This document shows positions 10,704-19,971 of a stretch of 64,000 bases of DNA, piece after piece. The stretch is from assembly GCA_016716835.1 (NCBI GenBank), contig JADJUW010000001.1:1446001-1510000 (forward strand). Direction: 5' to 3'. A program made the position numbers and the translations under genes. This DNA is from Myxococcales bacterium (GTDB taxonomy: Bacteria; Myxococcota_A; Polyangia; Haliangiales; Haliangiaceae). The notes beneath the pieces are model-generated. The model searched no databases. It saw nothing but the letters and a program-made list of their open reading frames with translations, and was not told the origin of the DNA. Positions within the stretch are counted from its first letter, which is position 1. The number at the start of each line of letters is the position of its first letter.

Positions 10704-12069
10704 TTAGGCCGCAGGCACTTCTTCGAGGCGGCGATAGAGTGAACGGCGATCGATGCCGAGGATCTTGGCGGCCTTGGACTTGTTGCCACCTACCGTCGCC
10801 AACACCCGCTGAACATAGCGGCCCTGCAATTCCGCGAGCGTCATAAGCTCGCTCGTGTCATCGCCGGCAATCGTGAGGTGATTTGGTTTGTAGTCACAAA
10901 CCTTGCTCGGCAAATCGGCGCTGGAAATTTCGACGTGCTGGGTTAGGGCCACCGCCCGCTCAATCGTATTTTCAAGTTCACGCACATTGCCCGGCCAATC
11001 GTAGGCCAAGAGCTTACGCGCAGCCTCGGGCTCAAAGCCCGCGATCTGGCGGCCCGTGCGCCCGGCAATCTTGTTGAGAATGTGCTGCGCCAACATGAGC
11101 ACGTCGCCGGCGCGCTCGCGCAGCGGCGGCACCTCGACCTGAACCACATTAACCCGATAGTACAAGTCCTCGCGAAACCGCCCCTCGACCACGTCCGTCT
11201 CCAGATCGCGATTTGTGGCGCATACGACGCGCGCGACAAACGGCACGTCGACGTCGCTGCCAACGGGCCTTACCACGCGCTCTTGCAAGACGCGCAGCAG
11301 CTTGACTTGCATCGCCAGCGGCATTTCGCCGATTTCGTCGAGGAACACCGTGCCGTCGCCGGCTTGAACAAATAGGCCCGCGCGGTCGCGTCGCGCATCG
11401 GTAAAGGCGCCTTTGACGTGGCCAAAGAGTTCGCTCTCGAGGAGCTGCTCTGGCACCGCGCCGCAGTTAAGCGCCGCAAATGGCTTATCGACGCGAGGGC
11501 CGGCGGCATGGATCGCGCGGGCTACGAGTTCTTTGCCGGTACCGCTCTCGCCGGTGATAAGCACCGTGGCATCGCTCTGGGCGACGCGGCGGATCAGTTC
11601 AGAGACGCGGCGAATCGCAGGGCTCTCCCCGATGAGCCCATCAATGGGACGTACCGCGTCGACCTCTTGCCGTAGCCGGGATAAATCCGCACGCTGGCGG
11701 CGCCATTCCGACGCGCGCTTGACGGCCGCGATGACCGCATCGACGATCAAAGGCTTAGTAACAAAATCATAAGCGCCCGCTCGCAGCGCCGCGACCGCTA
11801 CCTCAATGCTCTGCTGGCCCGTCAACACAATGACGGGCAGCGACGGATGCCGCGCATGCAGCTCGACGCAGAGTTCCAGGCCGCTCATGCCAACCATGTG
11901 ATTGTCTGAGAGCACGGCATCAAATTCGTCGGGGGCTCTCCTCAATGGCCTCAAGCGCGGCGGCACCATCTAGCCGATGTTGCACATCGTAGCCGTAGCG
12001 CACGAGCAAGTCGCGCACGGCCATTGCTTCGTCGGGCTCGTCGTCCACCACAAGTATTCGGTTGGCCAT
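10704..12069 (-). CDS. Sigma54-dependent NtrC-family response regulator, +1 frameshift in receiver
   Basis: The gene starts at 12069 with a receiver (MANRILVVDDEPDEAM, then AVRDLLVRYGYDV). It breaks at a run of five G (plus strand 11931-11935) and continues in the next frame with PDEFDAVLSDNHMVGMSG. One base fewer in the run gives a continuous protein of about 454 residues. The AAA+ domain has Walker A GESGTGKELVARAI, the sigma54-contact loop as GAFTDA (a variant of GAFTGA), and DGTVFLDEIGEMPL. A Fis-type helix-turn-helix ends it (KAAKILGIDRRSLYRRLEEV). It should activate sigma54 promoters after phosphorylation; no partner kinase is in the window. It is divergent from the outer-membrane candidate at 12314. 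Confidence 0.88.
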
Positions 12070-12202
12070 CGGCGCAACCTAGCACGTGCGAAGACGCCCG
12101 CGTGGGCGAGTGCGCACATACAAGGCATTGCAGCGCTAAGGGGCATGGGCTCAAACCCCTGTGGTTGGCGCCCAAGACCCCATGGCGAGCTGTTTTCGCG
12201 GA

Positions 12203-12219
12203 GCGGCCCGGCTCTTGCA
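12203..12219 (+). promoter_or_regulatory. Possible sigma54 -24/-12 promoter
   Basis: GG at 12205-12206 and GC at 12217-12218 are separated by exactly 10 nt, and the -12 half reads TTGCA. The -24 half (CGGCCC) is a weak match. It points at the gene starting at 12314 and is divergent from an NtrC-type activator. Chance occurrence is quite possible. Confidence 0.3.
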
Positions 12220-12313
12220 CAAGGCCAAGGTCATGTTGACCAAAGCCAGGGGATTTCACCCCAAGTTGGCGCAACGCCGCATGTCGCGGCACTTCACAGG
12301 AGATCGCTCTACT

Positions 12314-13033
12314 ATGCATACCATTTACAAAACCACCCTTGTTTTCACCTCACTCATTTTCGCGGCAAGCCTCGCCAGCGCTCAGCCAACGGCTGACCCA
12401 ACGCCAGGCAAAACCGACGAGCCCACCCCAGCCTCGGCTACCGGCGACGATGCCCTGCCAGCACCACAGTCTGACCACGACGAACAGCCAGAGGTTGCCT
12501 CGCCAGGCATCACGGCCTCCGGCGGCGTTATCAGCCAGGCAGGCGTCGGCGGCCTCATTGGCTACGGCCGCGCTGGCGTGCTTGAGCTCGGCGGCTCCGC
12601 CGGCTTCACCTTTGCCTCGGATTACACCCAGATGAATGTGTCCCCGACGATTGGTTGGTTTTTGGCCGACAACTTCGAGATGTCCGCTATCCTAGCCGTT
12701 AACTACATTGACACCGGCGACTCGTCGTCGACGTTTTGGACTGCCCTGCTCGAGCCGAGCTATCACGTCCCGTTTAATCGCTCGACGTTTGGCTTCATTG
12801 GTCTTGGCACCGGCGCCTCGCATGTGAGCGGCCTAGGAACCGGCTTCGCCGTTGCCCCACGCCTCGGCGCCAACATCATGATCGGCCGCTCGGGCGTCTT
12901 AACGCCTTCGCTCGCCTACCAATACACGACGCTCTCGACCGACGTCCAAGTCGCGCCAGGCGAAACGGATGTCACGTTGGTTGCGCTAACCGGCGCCGTG
13001 CGCTTTAACGTCGGCTTCACCGTTATGTGGTGA
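12314..13033 (+). CDS. Secreted beta-barrel-like outer-membrane protein
   Basis: The 239-residue product begins with a signal peptide (TLVFTSLIFAASLASAQ, cleavage after ASA). A Pro/Thr/Asp-rich linker of about 45 residues follows. The rest is a run of short alternating segments rich in Gly and aromatics (GYGRAGVLELGGSAGFTF, MNVSPTIGWFLADNFEMS), ending in a hydrophobic strand with terminal aromatic (VGFTVMW). That layout fits a small outer-membrane beta-barrel; no specific family is recognised. I choose ATG 12314 because AGGAG lies 11 nt upstream. A strong terminator follows at 13059. Confidence 0.7.
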   Translation: MHTIYKTTLVFTSLIFAASLASAQPTADPTPGKTDEPTPASATGDDALPAPQSDHDEQPEVASPGITASGGVISQAGVGGLIGYGRAGVLELGGSAGFTFASDYTQMNVSPTIGWFLADNFEMSAILAVNYIDTGDSSSTFWTALLEPSYHVPFNRSTFGFIGLGTGASHVSGLGTGFAVAPRLGANIMIGRSGVLTPSLAYQYTTLSTDVQVAPGETDVTLVALTGAVRFNVGFTVMW

Positions 13034-13058
13034 GCCAAGTCGCGTGTTCAACTCCTCT

Positions 13059-13084
13059 GCTGCCTACGCCAGGCAGCTTTTTTT
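13059..13084 (+). terminator. Rho-independent terminator
   Basis: A perfect 7-bp stem (GCTGCCT / AGGCAGC) with 5-nt loop ACGCC is followed at once by seven T. It begins 26 nt after the stop of the outer-membrane gene and is the clearest intrinsic terminator in the window. Confidence 0.92.
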
Positions 13085-13111
13085 ATGCTCACAGATAGAT
13101 AGGAACTTATC

Positions 13112-13390
13112 ATGGAAATACTTACTTGGATTATTGTTGGTCTCGTCGCCGGCGTTCTCGCCTCCATCGTCGTCGGTGGCCCGGGCTACGGCATCATCGG
13201 TGACATCGTGACCGGCATCGCCGGCGCCTTCATCGGCGGCTGGGTGTTTTCTGCCGCCGGCTGGCGCGCACCGGGTGGCCTCGCTGGCGTCATCTTCGTC
13301 GCCTTCATTGGCGCGGCGTTGCTGCTGATCTTGGTTCGCGCAATCAATCGCGGGTCGGGGTCAAGAACATCGACGCGGCTGCGGGATTGA
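13112..13390 (+). CDS. GlsB/YeaQ/YmgE-family small membrane protein
   Basis: This 92-residue protein consists of three hydrophobic segments: IIVGLVAGVLASIVVGG, then GIAGAFIGGWVFSAAG, then GVIFVAFIGAALLLILV. Gly-rich turns and a short basic tail complete the pattern of the 'transglycosylase-associated' stress-response membrane family. The family is usually induced by envelope or general stress; the biochemical role is unsettled. AGGAAC precedes the ATG by 7 nt. It lies just downstream of the terminator at 13059, so it probably has its own promoter in the short gap or depends on readthrough. Confidence 0.8.
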   Translation: MEILTWIIVGLVAGVLASIVVGGPGYGIIGDIVTGIAGAFIGGWVFSAAGWRAPGGLAGVIFVAFIGAALLLILVRAINRGSGSRTSTRLRD

Positions 13391-13406
13391 GTGAAGCGTT
13401 TACAGG

Positions 13407-16400
13407 TTACAACGCCTCGGCTTGCTGTAGCAGCGCGCTGAGGTCCTCCGCACGCAGGCTGGTAAAGCCGCCGCCGACCAGCGCCGCATCGGTTAGCTGT
13501 TGCTTCTCCGCTTGCAGCGCGCATATGGCCTCTTCCAAGGTGCCGCGCGCCACCAGCTTATAAACCGTTAGCGGCTTGGTCTGGCCAATTCGGTGGGCGC
13601 GATCGGTGGCCTGGGCCTGCGCCGCGGGGTTCCACCACGGATCGTAGTGGATCACCGTATCTGCCGCGGTTAGGTTTAGGCCCACGCCGCCCGCCTTGAG
13701 GCTGATCAGAAACACCGCGGCTTCGCCGGTCTGAAACGCCGCGATCGCCTTCGCGCGATCGCGCGTGGCGCCGGTGAGCATGCTGTACGAGATGCCGCGA
13801 CGCTGAACTTCAGCCTCAATCAGGGCCAGCATCGAGGCAAACTGCGAGAACACTAGGGTCTTGCGCCCGCTGTCGGCGAGTTGCTCCAGCATGTCGCACA
13901 GGCGTTCGAGCTTGGCCGAGCTGGTGACGCGGCGGGCCTCAGGAAGCGCAATCAACCGTGGGTCACAGCAACACTGGCGTAACTTGAGCAAGGCATCGAG
14001 CACCTCAATCGGCGCGCCGCCGATGTTCTTGAGTCGCAGCGTCCGCTGCACCTGGTCGTCGAGCTTAAGCCGCAGGGTTTCGTAGAGATCGCGCTGCGCG
14101 GTATCGAGCTCAATGCGTTCGACAATTTCGGTCTTGGGCGGGAGGTCGAACTCGACGTCTGCCTTGCGACGGCGCAGCAGAAACGGCGCAAGGCGCTGGC
14201 GTAACATCGCCAGCCGCTCATGATTGCCGTGCTTTTCGATCGAGCGGCGAAAGACGGCGTTGAATGAAGCCAGCCGGCCAAACAGCCCCGGCACCACGAG
14301 ATCGGCCTGCGACCAAAGCTCACCAAGATGATTTTCGATGGGCGTACCGGTGAGACAAAACCGACTTTGTGCGACCAGCCTCGCGGCGGCCTTGCGCAAT
14401 TGCGAGTCGGCGTTTTTGAGCTGCTGCGCCTCATCGAACATGATGGTGCGCCAGCGGACCGCCTCAAACACCTCGAGATCGCGCAGCAGCGTCTGATAGC
14501 TAGTGAGCACCAACGGCGCCTCGGCGAGCGCGCCCGACTCGGCGTGGCGATCTTTGCCCAGGTGCAGCAGCGGGCGCAGCTGCGGCGCGAACCGCATGGT
14601 CTCGGCGTACCAGTTTTCGACCACGCTGCGCGGCGCAACCACGAGCGATGGCATAGCGACCTGGTCCGCCAATGTCTCTGCGCGAGCATCGGCGTGAAGC
14701 ATCTCGAGAAAGGCAAGCACTTGGATGGTCTTGCCTAGCCCCATCTCATCAGCCAAGATGCCGCCGAGATGCGCGTCGTGCAGTGCCCAAAGCCATGCCA
14801 CGCCGAGGCGCTGATACGATCGAAGCGTCCCGAGAAAACGATCGCTTTCTCGACGCGGCGTTAATTGCAGCAACGCCTCCAGCTGCGTGCGCATCGCCGT
14901 GAGCGGCGCCTCTGCGCGCTCCTGGCGCGGCCGCGGCACCAGCTCGTCATCCTGCGGCGGATCAAATTCCAGCTGCGCCGCGACGATGCGTGGCAGCCGC
15001 AGCTCGCCACCCTTAGAGAGGCCGGCGAGGCGCAATTCGACCAGCGGACGCAACCAACGCTGCAGGCGATCGGGCGGCACATAGACCATATCGCCCTCAG
15101 GTAGGCGCAGGTTAATGCCTGCAGTGATCGGCGCCGCCTCGCCCCCGGTCGCGATGGCTAACTGACCGCTCGTAATTGCCTGCAGCAAAATTGGCAGCAG
15201 CGGCACCGTGCGCCCAGCAATGGTAACGCCGAGCTCAAGCGCAAACCAATCCGTGGCCCTCGCCGATGGGCCTCAGCGCCTGATGCCACTGCACCTCGAC
15301 CAAGGGCGCCTCAAACGGAAAGTTCTCGGCCAGCACGCACTCCCAACCGGCGTCGCGCAAGGCGGGCACGACGACGTCGACGACAAAGCGCGCATCGGCC
15401 AAGAGATCGAGGCTGGAGCTTGGCACCCCGCGATGGGGCAGGCGCATTTGCCAGGCGGTCAGTTGCTGCAAAAGGCGCCCTTCATGCGCCATGTCGCGCG
15501 TTATCTGCCCCGCCGCGTCCCATTGTGCCAAGGCAACTACGTCGTCGCCATAGATCGCCTCGCCACGGAGATCGATGGTCGCATTGCCGCCGCCGTATTT
15601 TTTCGCGTTGCGAACGCCCGGGGAGGCGTGCGGCTTGTTTAGCTCGGCGACCATCCTGGCGCGCATCGCGGGTGCTGGCAGTGACGCACCCCCCGCCGCG
15701 TCGGCAGGCACCAAGGCGCGCACGCTGTGCATGGCGGTCGCGAGCATCGCGGTGGGGACCGGTGGCCCTGCGATCAGTCGCTGCACCACGGCGCCCGATA
15801 CGCCGAGGTCGAGCGGGCCCAACACATGCGCCTGGATATCGAGATAATGGCCGTCTCGCGTAGGCACGATCAGCCACGCCGCGCGCTCGCCAGCGAGCCC
15901 AAGCCGATGCAAGGTCGCGCCCGCATCAATGGGCACCCACCGCAACGTCTCGCGCTGAGCGCCGCCATACGTGAGCGGCGGCGATTGCGTGGTCTGCCAA
16001 AATAGCTGGCGCGCCGCGCAAAGCTGCTGCCATTGCTCTGGCCCGATGCGATCAATGCGCACCGCCTGGGCATGCGGCACCGCGCGCGCGACCGCGCGCA
16101 ACACCGCGATGCGGCTGGCCTCTTCGTCACTTACCCACGCCGGCAAATCCGGCGAGGCACCGCCCTGGCGCAGCAGCGGCGCGGCGGGCCCCAGGCCACC
16201 CTTGCGCAACGGCTGGCATTGCATGAAGGCCAGGCTAAATTCGCCATCGCGCCGACTTAGCACATACGCGACCATGCGCGGCGCAAGCGCAGGCTCGGTC
16301 AGGCCGGTGATGAGGGTCGACGGCTCGGCCACGTTGGCGAGCGCCAACTGCCCAACCTCCGCCAACCACGCCGCCGCGACCGCCTGCGTCGCGTGTGCCT

Positions 16401-16701
16401 GTGTTGCCTCCCGCTGCGCCTGCTCCATCGACAGTGCCGTCAGCGCCACCGCCGCGACGTGCTCACAGTCTTCGCCTGTCTCGCACATGCATTGCCCGCG
16501 AAAGTAGCGCCCGCCGGCGTCATAGTTGACTGTCACTACCAACCCCCGACCGTCGCTGATGCGCGCCACGACCGGCCACGGCAAGGGCTTGACCATCACC
16601 ACGCGGCCCGCCGCGACATGCACGGCGCCGCGCTCGATGGTCGCGGCATCAAATTGCCCAGAGAGCAACCGCCGCGCGCTAGGTAAGATCGGTTCGGCCA
16701 A
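13407..16701 (-). CDS. SWIM zinc-finger SNF2/Rad54-type helicase, +1 frameshift
   Basis: The reading starts at 16701. A SWIM zinc finger (CMCETGEDCEHVAAV) is at residues 71-85, followed by a long bacterial-SNF2 N-terminal region. Near 15252 the frame changes between RPIGEGHG and FALELGVTIAGRTVP; dropping one G gives the expected DWF-LELGV junction and a protein of about 1,098 residues. The ATPase core has DEMGLGKTIQVLAF, MFDEAQQLKN (DEAQ box), TGTPIENHLGELWS, and the helicase C-lobe ISLKAGGVGLNLTAAD and DRAHRIGQTKPL. This family translocates on double-stranded DNA to remodel bound proteins. It could equally be two stable polypeptides, but the breakpoint inside a conserved block argues against that. 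Confidence 0.88.
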
Positions 16702-16769
16702 GAGGCCTATGGCTTACTACGTAAGCCGCCTTTGGCCTACGCCACCGCGGCGCATGTTATAGCCGCCAG

Positions 16770-17471
16770 GTGAAGCCGTGGATCACCGTCGACACGTGGG
16801 TGCCCGCCGCTGGCAAGCCGCTGGTCTTGCAGGAACGCGACGGCGTCTACGTCATTCGCGTCGGCGGGCAAGAGCTCATGTCGAGCCTGGCGCACGGCTC
16901 GGAAGAGGCAATGGCGCGCGTCGCGCTGGGCAGCTCGGCGCCCGGGACGGCGCCCAACCTCTCGCCAGCCGCGACGCCCGGCGGCCGACGCGTGTTGGTG
17001 GGCGGACTCGGCCTTGGCTTTACGCTGCGCGCCACTCTCGACGCGCTCGCGCCAAGCGATGCCGTCACCGTGGTCGAGATTAGCGAGGCGGTCATTGCGT
17101 GGAATCGCGGCCCCCTCGCCCATCTCGCGGCGTCGCCCTTAAGCGACGCGCGCGTCACCGTCGTCGCCAGCGACCTTGTGGCCTATATTGCCGCCACCAC
17201 CGACCGCTTCGATGCCATCTTGCTCGATGTCGACAACGGCCCGGTCGCAATGTCGCATGCCACTAACGCGTATCTATATCAAGCGCGCGGCCTTGCTGCC
17301 TTGCGCAATCTGCTTCGGCCCCGCGGCACTCTGGTCATCTGGTCGGCCGGCCCTGATCGCCAATTTGAAAACGTGTTTGCCGCCGCCGGCTTTACTGTCA
17401 CCGCCGAAAGCGTCGCGACGCGCCCCGGCACCCGCGCGCGCCACGTGCTGTTTGTCGGCCGCCGCGTCTAA
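16770..17471 (+). CDS. Spermidine-synthase-like SAM-fold protein
   Basis: This is a 233-residue Rossmann-fold protein. GGRRVLVGGLGLGFTLRATL resembles methyltransferase motif I, VTVVEISEAVIAWNR follows, and DRFDAILLDVDNGP matches the spermidine-synthase-type post-I region. There is no N-terminal beta domain like that of true SpeE, so it is more likely a spermine/spermidine-synthase-family methyltransferase of unknown substrate. The start is GTG at 16770, with only 68 bp separating it from the divergent helicase gene. Its 3' end overlaps the convergent transposase gene by 4 bp. Confidence 0.75.
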   Translation: MKPWITVDTWVPAAGKPLVLQERDGVYVIRVGGQELMSSLAHGSEEAMARVALGSSAPGTAPNLSPAATPGGRRVLVGGLGLGFTLRATLDALAPSDAVTVVEISEAVIAWNRGPLAHLAASPLSDARVTVVASDLVAYIAATTDRFDAILLDVDNGPVAMSHATNAYLYQARGLAALRNLLRPRGTLVIWSAGPDRQFENVFAAAGFTVTAESVATRPGTRARHVLFVGRRV

Positions 17472-18262
17472 CTGCGCGGACTGTCACATCGCGGATCAAT
17501 AAGGCCGTGCCGGCGCCATCCGGCAGTGAGCAGCCACGTCGTCGCGGGCGCGACCGGTGCATCGTGCGGCGCGGCGCCGGCCACCCGCAACGCCGCCTCG
17601 CAGGTTGGTGCGAAACCTTTGAACCACGCCGCCGAGGTGCAACGAACATCGACCAGCACCCGCGTGCTCGTTTGCCGACGCCCTGCCGCAAGCCGGTCAG
17701 GCTTGTGCTTGACGCTGTTAAGCAGCACATACACGAGCGCATTTCGCACTTCCTTGGGCACCGTGAGTCGCCGCGCGTAGTAGCGGTCGCGCCACACCTT
17801 GTCGTCGCGACCAAGCACGAGCTTGATGGCAAGCGCAATGCGAATCGCCAGGCTTGCCATGCCGCTCGACATTGCGCGCTGGTCGGTCGCCTCGGCCAGC
17901 AAGTGCACATGGGTATCCTGGATCGAAAATTCGGCGATCCGAAACGAGCCAGGGCTGGCATCAGCCTGCTGCTTGACGCGGACTTGGCGCATAGCGTTCG
18001 TGATGACGCGTACGAGCCGCGGCTGACGGAGATTAGGAACATCTGGCAGGGCCTTCATCGAAATGTGCAGCGGATGCGCAGCCTTATGCGGCGGACGCCT
18101 CGCGTGCGACACCATCGCCAACTCTCCCTTTGGTTTGCGACCAGCCCCCGCCCGCTTGCCGCCGCGGCGCGAGCCATCTTTCGCCTTGCGATGCGGCGTG
18201 CCAACAGCGAGCGCGAGCTGAGCACGCGATTTTACGGCTTTCCGGGATCTGACGACGTTCAT
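17468..18262 (-). CDS. REP-associated tyrosine transposase (RAYT, IS200-like Y1 fold)
   Basis: The 264-residue protein starts with a basic region containing RGGKRAGAGRKPKGE, common in this group. A Y1 HUH domain follows: RIAEFSIQDTHVHLLAEA carries the HxH metal site, DKVWRDRYYARRLTVPKE is the usual post-HUH block, and ALVYVLLNSVKHK carries the likely catalytic Tyr. RAYTs are single-copy relatives of IS200/IS605 transposases that act on short palindromic REP sequences rather than on their own ends. No IS ends or target duplication are visible here. Inverted-repeat elements at 34.5 and 59.2 kb and a GC-rich hairpin 73 bp upstream of the gene are candidate substrates. The C-terminal ~60 residues are poorly conserved and of uncertain frame quality. 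Confidence 0.8.
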   Translation of the reverse strand: MNVVRSRKAVKSRAQLALAVGTPHRKAKDGSRRGGKRAGAGRKPKGELAMVSHARRPPHKAAHPLHISMKALPDVPNLRQPRLVRVITNAMRQVRVKQQADASPGSFRIAEFSIQDTHVHLLAEATDQRAMSSGMASLAIRIALAIKLVLGRDDKVWRDRYYARRLTVPKEVRNALVYVLLNSVKHKPDRLAAGRRQTSTRVLVDVRCTSAAWFKGFAPTCEAALRVAGAAPHDAPVAPATTWLLTAGWRRHGLIDPRCDSPRS

Positions 18263-18603
18263 TGATTCGGCGATAGTACATCAGTCGCCCAATTGAGGCA
18301 ACAAGAATCAATAAAAATTCAAACCGCCTCCACGCCCCCGGCCCGGGTCTATAAAACCCGGGGCCGGGGGACGCGACAGCACGATTGTTTGACCCAAATC
18401 GGGGAGGTATCGCAGCTGCGATGGTTTTTCGATGGAGCGCCGGGGCGCTGGCTATTTGGAGCCGCGCCCGGCGCCTGTTCGAAAGCGACCGGAAGCGCTA
18501 ATTGGCCAATCGAGATCGCCGCAGCTTCGCCTACACGAGTAATGTTGGCGGAACCACGACCGGATCTGCTTGCGGCCCGCGCGTCGGCCTGGCGCCGCGA
18601 TCG
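18263..18603. other. 341-nt non-coding gap
   Basis: This gap lies between the start of the transposase gene and the 3' end of hslU. Besides the hairpin at 18335-18370 I see no ORF with protein-like composition, no tRNA and no clear promoter. Confidence 0.5.
18335..18370. repeat. Strong GC-rich palindromic hairpin next to the RAYT gene
   Basis: The arms CCCCCGGCCCGGGT (18335-18348) and ACCCGGGGCCGGGGG (18356-18370) pair with a single one-base bulge around a 7-nt AT-rich loop. There is no T-run on either strand, so it is a poor intrinsic terminator. It could be a REP-type site for the neighbouring transposase or a 3' mRNA end structure for hslU. Confidence 0.7.
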
Positions 18604-19971
18604 CTACAGGATGTAGCTCGCAAGGTCTTCGTCGACGAGCAGCGGCCCCAGGCGCTCCTGCACATACGCCGCGGTCAGCGGGATGGTTTGGCGGCCAATC
18701 GCCGGCGCATTGAACATGAGGTCGTCGAGCAGGCGTTCGAGCACGGTGTGCAGCCGGCGCGCACCGATGTTTTGCGTGCGCGTGTTGATATCGGCCGCAA
18801 TCGACGCCAACGTGGCCACCGCCTCGGCCGTCCACTCAATCGTCACGCCGTCGACCGCGAGCAAGGCCGCGTATTGTTTGGTCAACGCGTTCTTGGGCTC
18901 GGTCAAGATGCGCACAAAGTCGTTGGACGTCAACGGCTCGAGCTCGACGCGGATCGGAAAGCGCCCTTGCAGCTCGGGGATTAAATCGCTTGGCTTGCTG
19001 ACGTGAAATGCGCCGGCCGCTATGAACAACACGTGATCGGTCTTGACCGTGCCGTATTTGGTGGTCACCGAAGAGCCTTCGATGATCGGCAACAGGTCGC
19101 GTTGCACGCCTTCTCGCGAGATGTCGGCGCCACCGCGATCGCGCGAGCTGGCGATCTTGTCGATCTCATCGAGAAAGACGATGCCCGTTTGCTCGGCACG
19201 GCGTACGGCCTCGCGCGCGACCGATTCTTGATCGATAAGCTTGTCGCCCTCTTGGTCCGCCAGCACGTTCCACGCCTCGGGCACCTTGAGCTTGCGCCGC
19301 TTGGTCTTCTTGCCAAACTGCCCGAGCAAATTCTGCAGGCCGCCAAGGTCGACGTCGCCACCTTGCGGGGCGCCGGCCCCGCCAAAGAGCTGCATCATCG
19401 GCGGCGCATCGTCCATGACGTCGATCTCGACCTCGCGCTCATCGAGCTTGCCATCTCGCAGCATGGTGCGCAGCTTCTCGCGCGTCGGCGAGTCCGCCGG
19501 CGCCGCGCGATCGGCAAAGCCATGGCCACCCCCGCCTGCCGTGGCGGCCGGCGGCAACAAGGCATCGAGCAAGCGCTCCTCGCCCAGCTCGCGCGCCTTG
19601 GCCTGGAGCCGAATCGCCTCCTCATCGCGCACCAGCTTGACCGCAATCTCCACCAAGTCGCGCACGATCGAATCGACGTCGCGCCCGACGTAGCCAACTT
19701 CGGTAAACTTCGACGCCTCGACCTTGAGAAACGGCGCCCGCGCCAGCTTGGCCAGCCGCCGCGCGATTTCGGTCTTGCCGACGCCGGTGGGGCCCATGAG
19801 AATAATGTTCTTGGGCGCTATTTCGTCGCGCAAGTCGCCGACCACCTGTTGCCGGCGCCAGCGATTGCGCAGCGCCACGGCCACCGCGCGCTTGGCGTTG
19901 GCTTGGCCGACGACGTAGCGATCGAGTTCGTCGACGATGTCTTGCGGCGTTTGGTTGTCGGTATCACGCAT
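18604..19971 (-). CDS. hslU: HslU, ATPase of the HslUV protease
   Basis: This AAA+ unfoldase of 455 residues feeds substrates to the HslV peptidase in the cytoplasm. It shows Walker A GPTGVGKTEIARRLAKL, the pore-region motif FTEVGYVGRDVDSIVRDL, an I-domain insertion of about 110 residues, Walker B GIVFLDEIDKIA, and sensor-2 near NIGARRLHTVLERLL. It ends with EDLASYIL, the C-terminal segment that docks on HslV. The start overlaps the end of hslV by 8 bp, the usual hslV-hslU arrangement, here preceded by xerC. Confidence 0.96.
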   Translation of the reverse strand: MRDTDNQTPQDIVDELDRYVVGQANAKRAVAVALRNRWRRQQVVGDLRDEIAPKNIILMGPTGVGKTEIARRLAKLARAPFLKVEASKFTEVGYVGRDVDSIVRDLVEIAVKLVRDEEAIRLQAKARELGEERLLDALLPPAATAGGGGHGFADRAAPADSPTREKLRTMLRDGKLDEREVEIDVMDDAPPMMQLFGGAGAPQGGDVDLGGLQNLLGQFGKKTKRRKLKVPEAWNVLADQEGDKLIDQESVAREAVRRAEQTGIVFLDEIDKIASSRDRGGADISREGVQRDLLPIIEGSSVTTKYGTVKTDHVLFIAAGAFHVSKPSDLIPELQGRFPIRVELEPLTSNDFVRILTEPKNALTKQYAALLAVDGVTIEWTAEAVATLASIAADINTRTQNIGARRLHTVLERLLDDLMFNAPAIGRQTIPLTAAYVQERLGPLLVDEDLASYIL

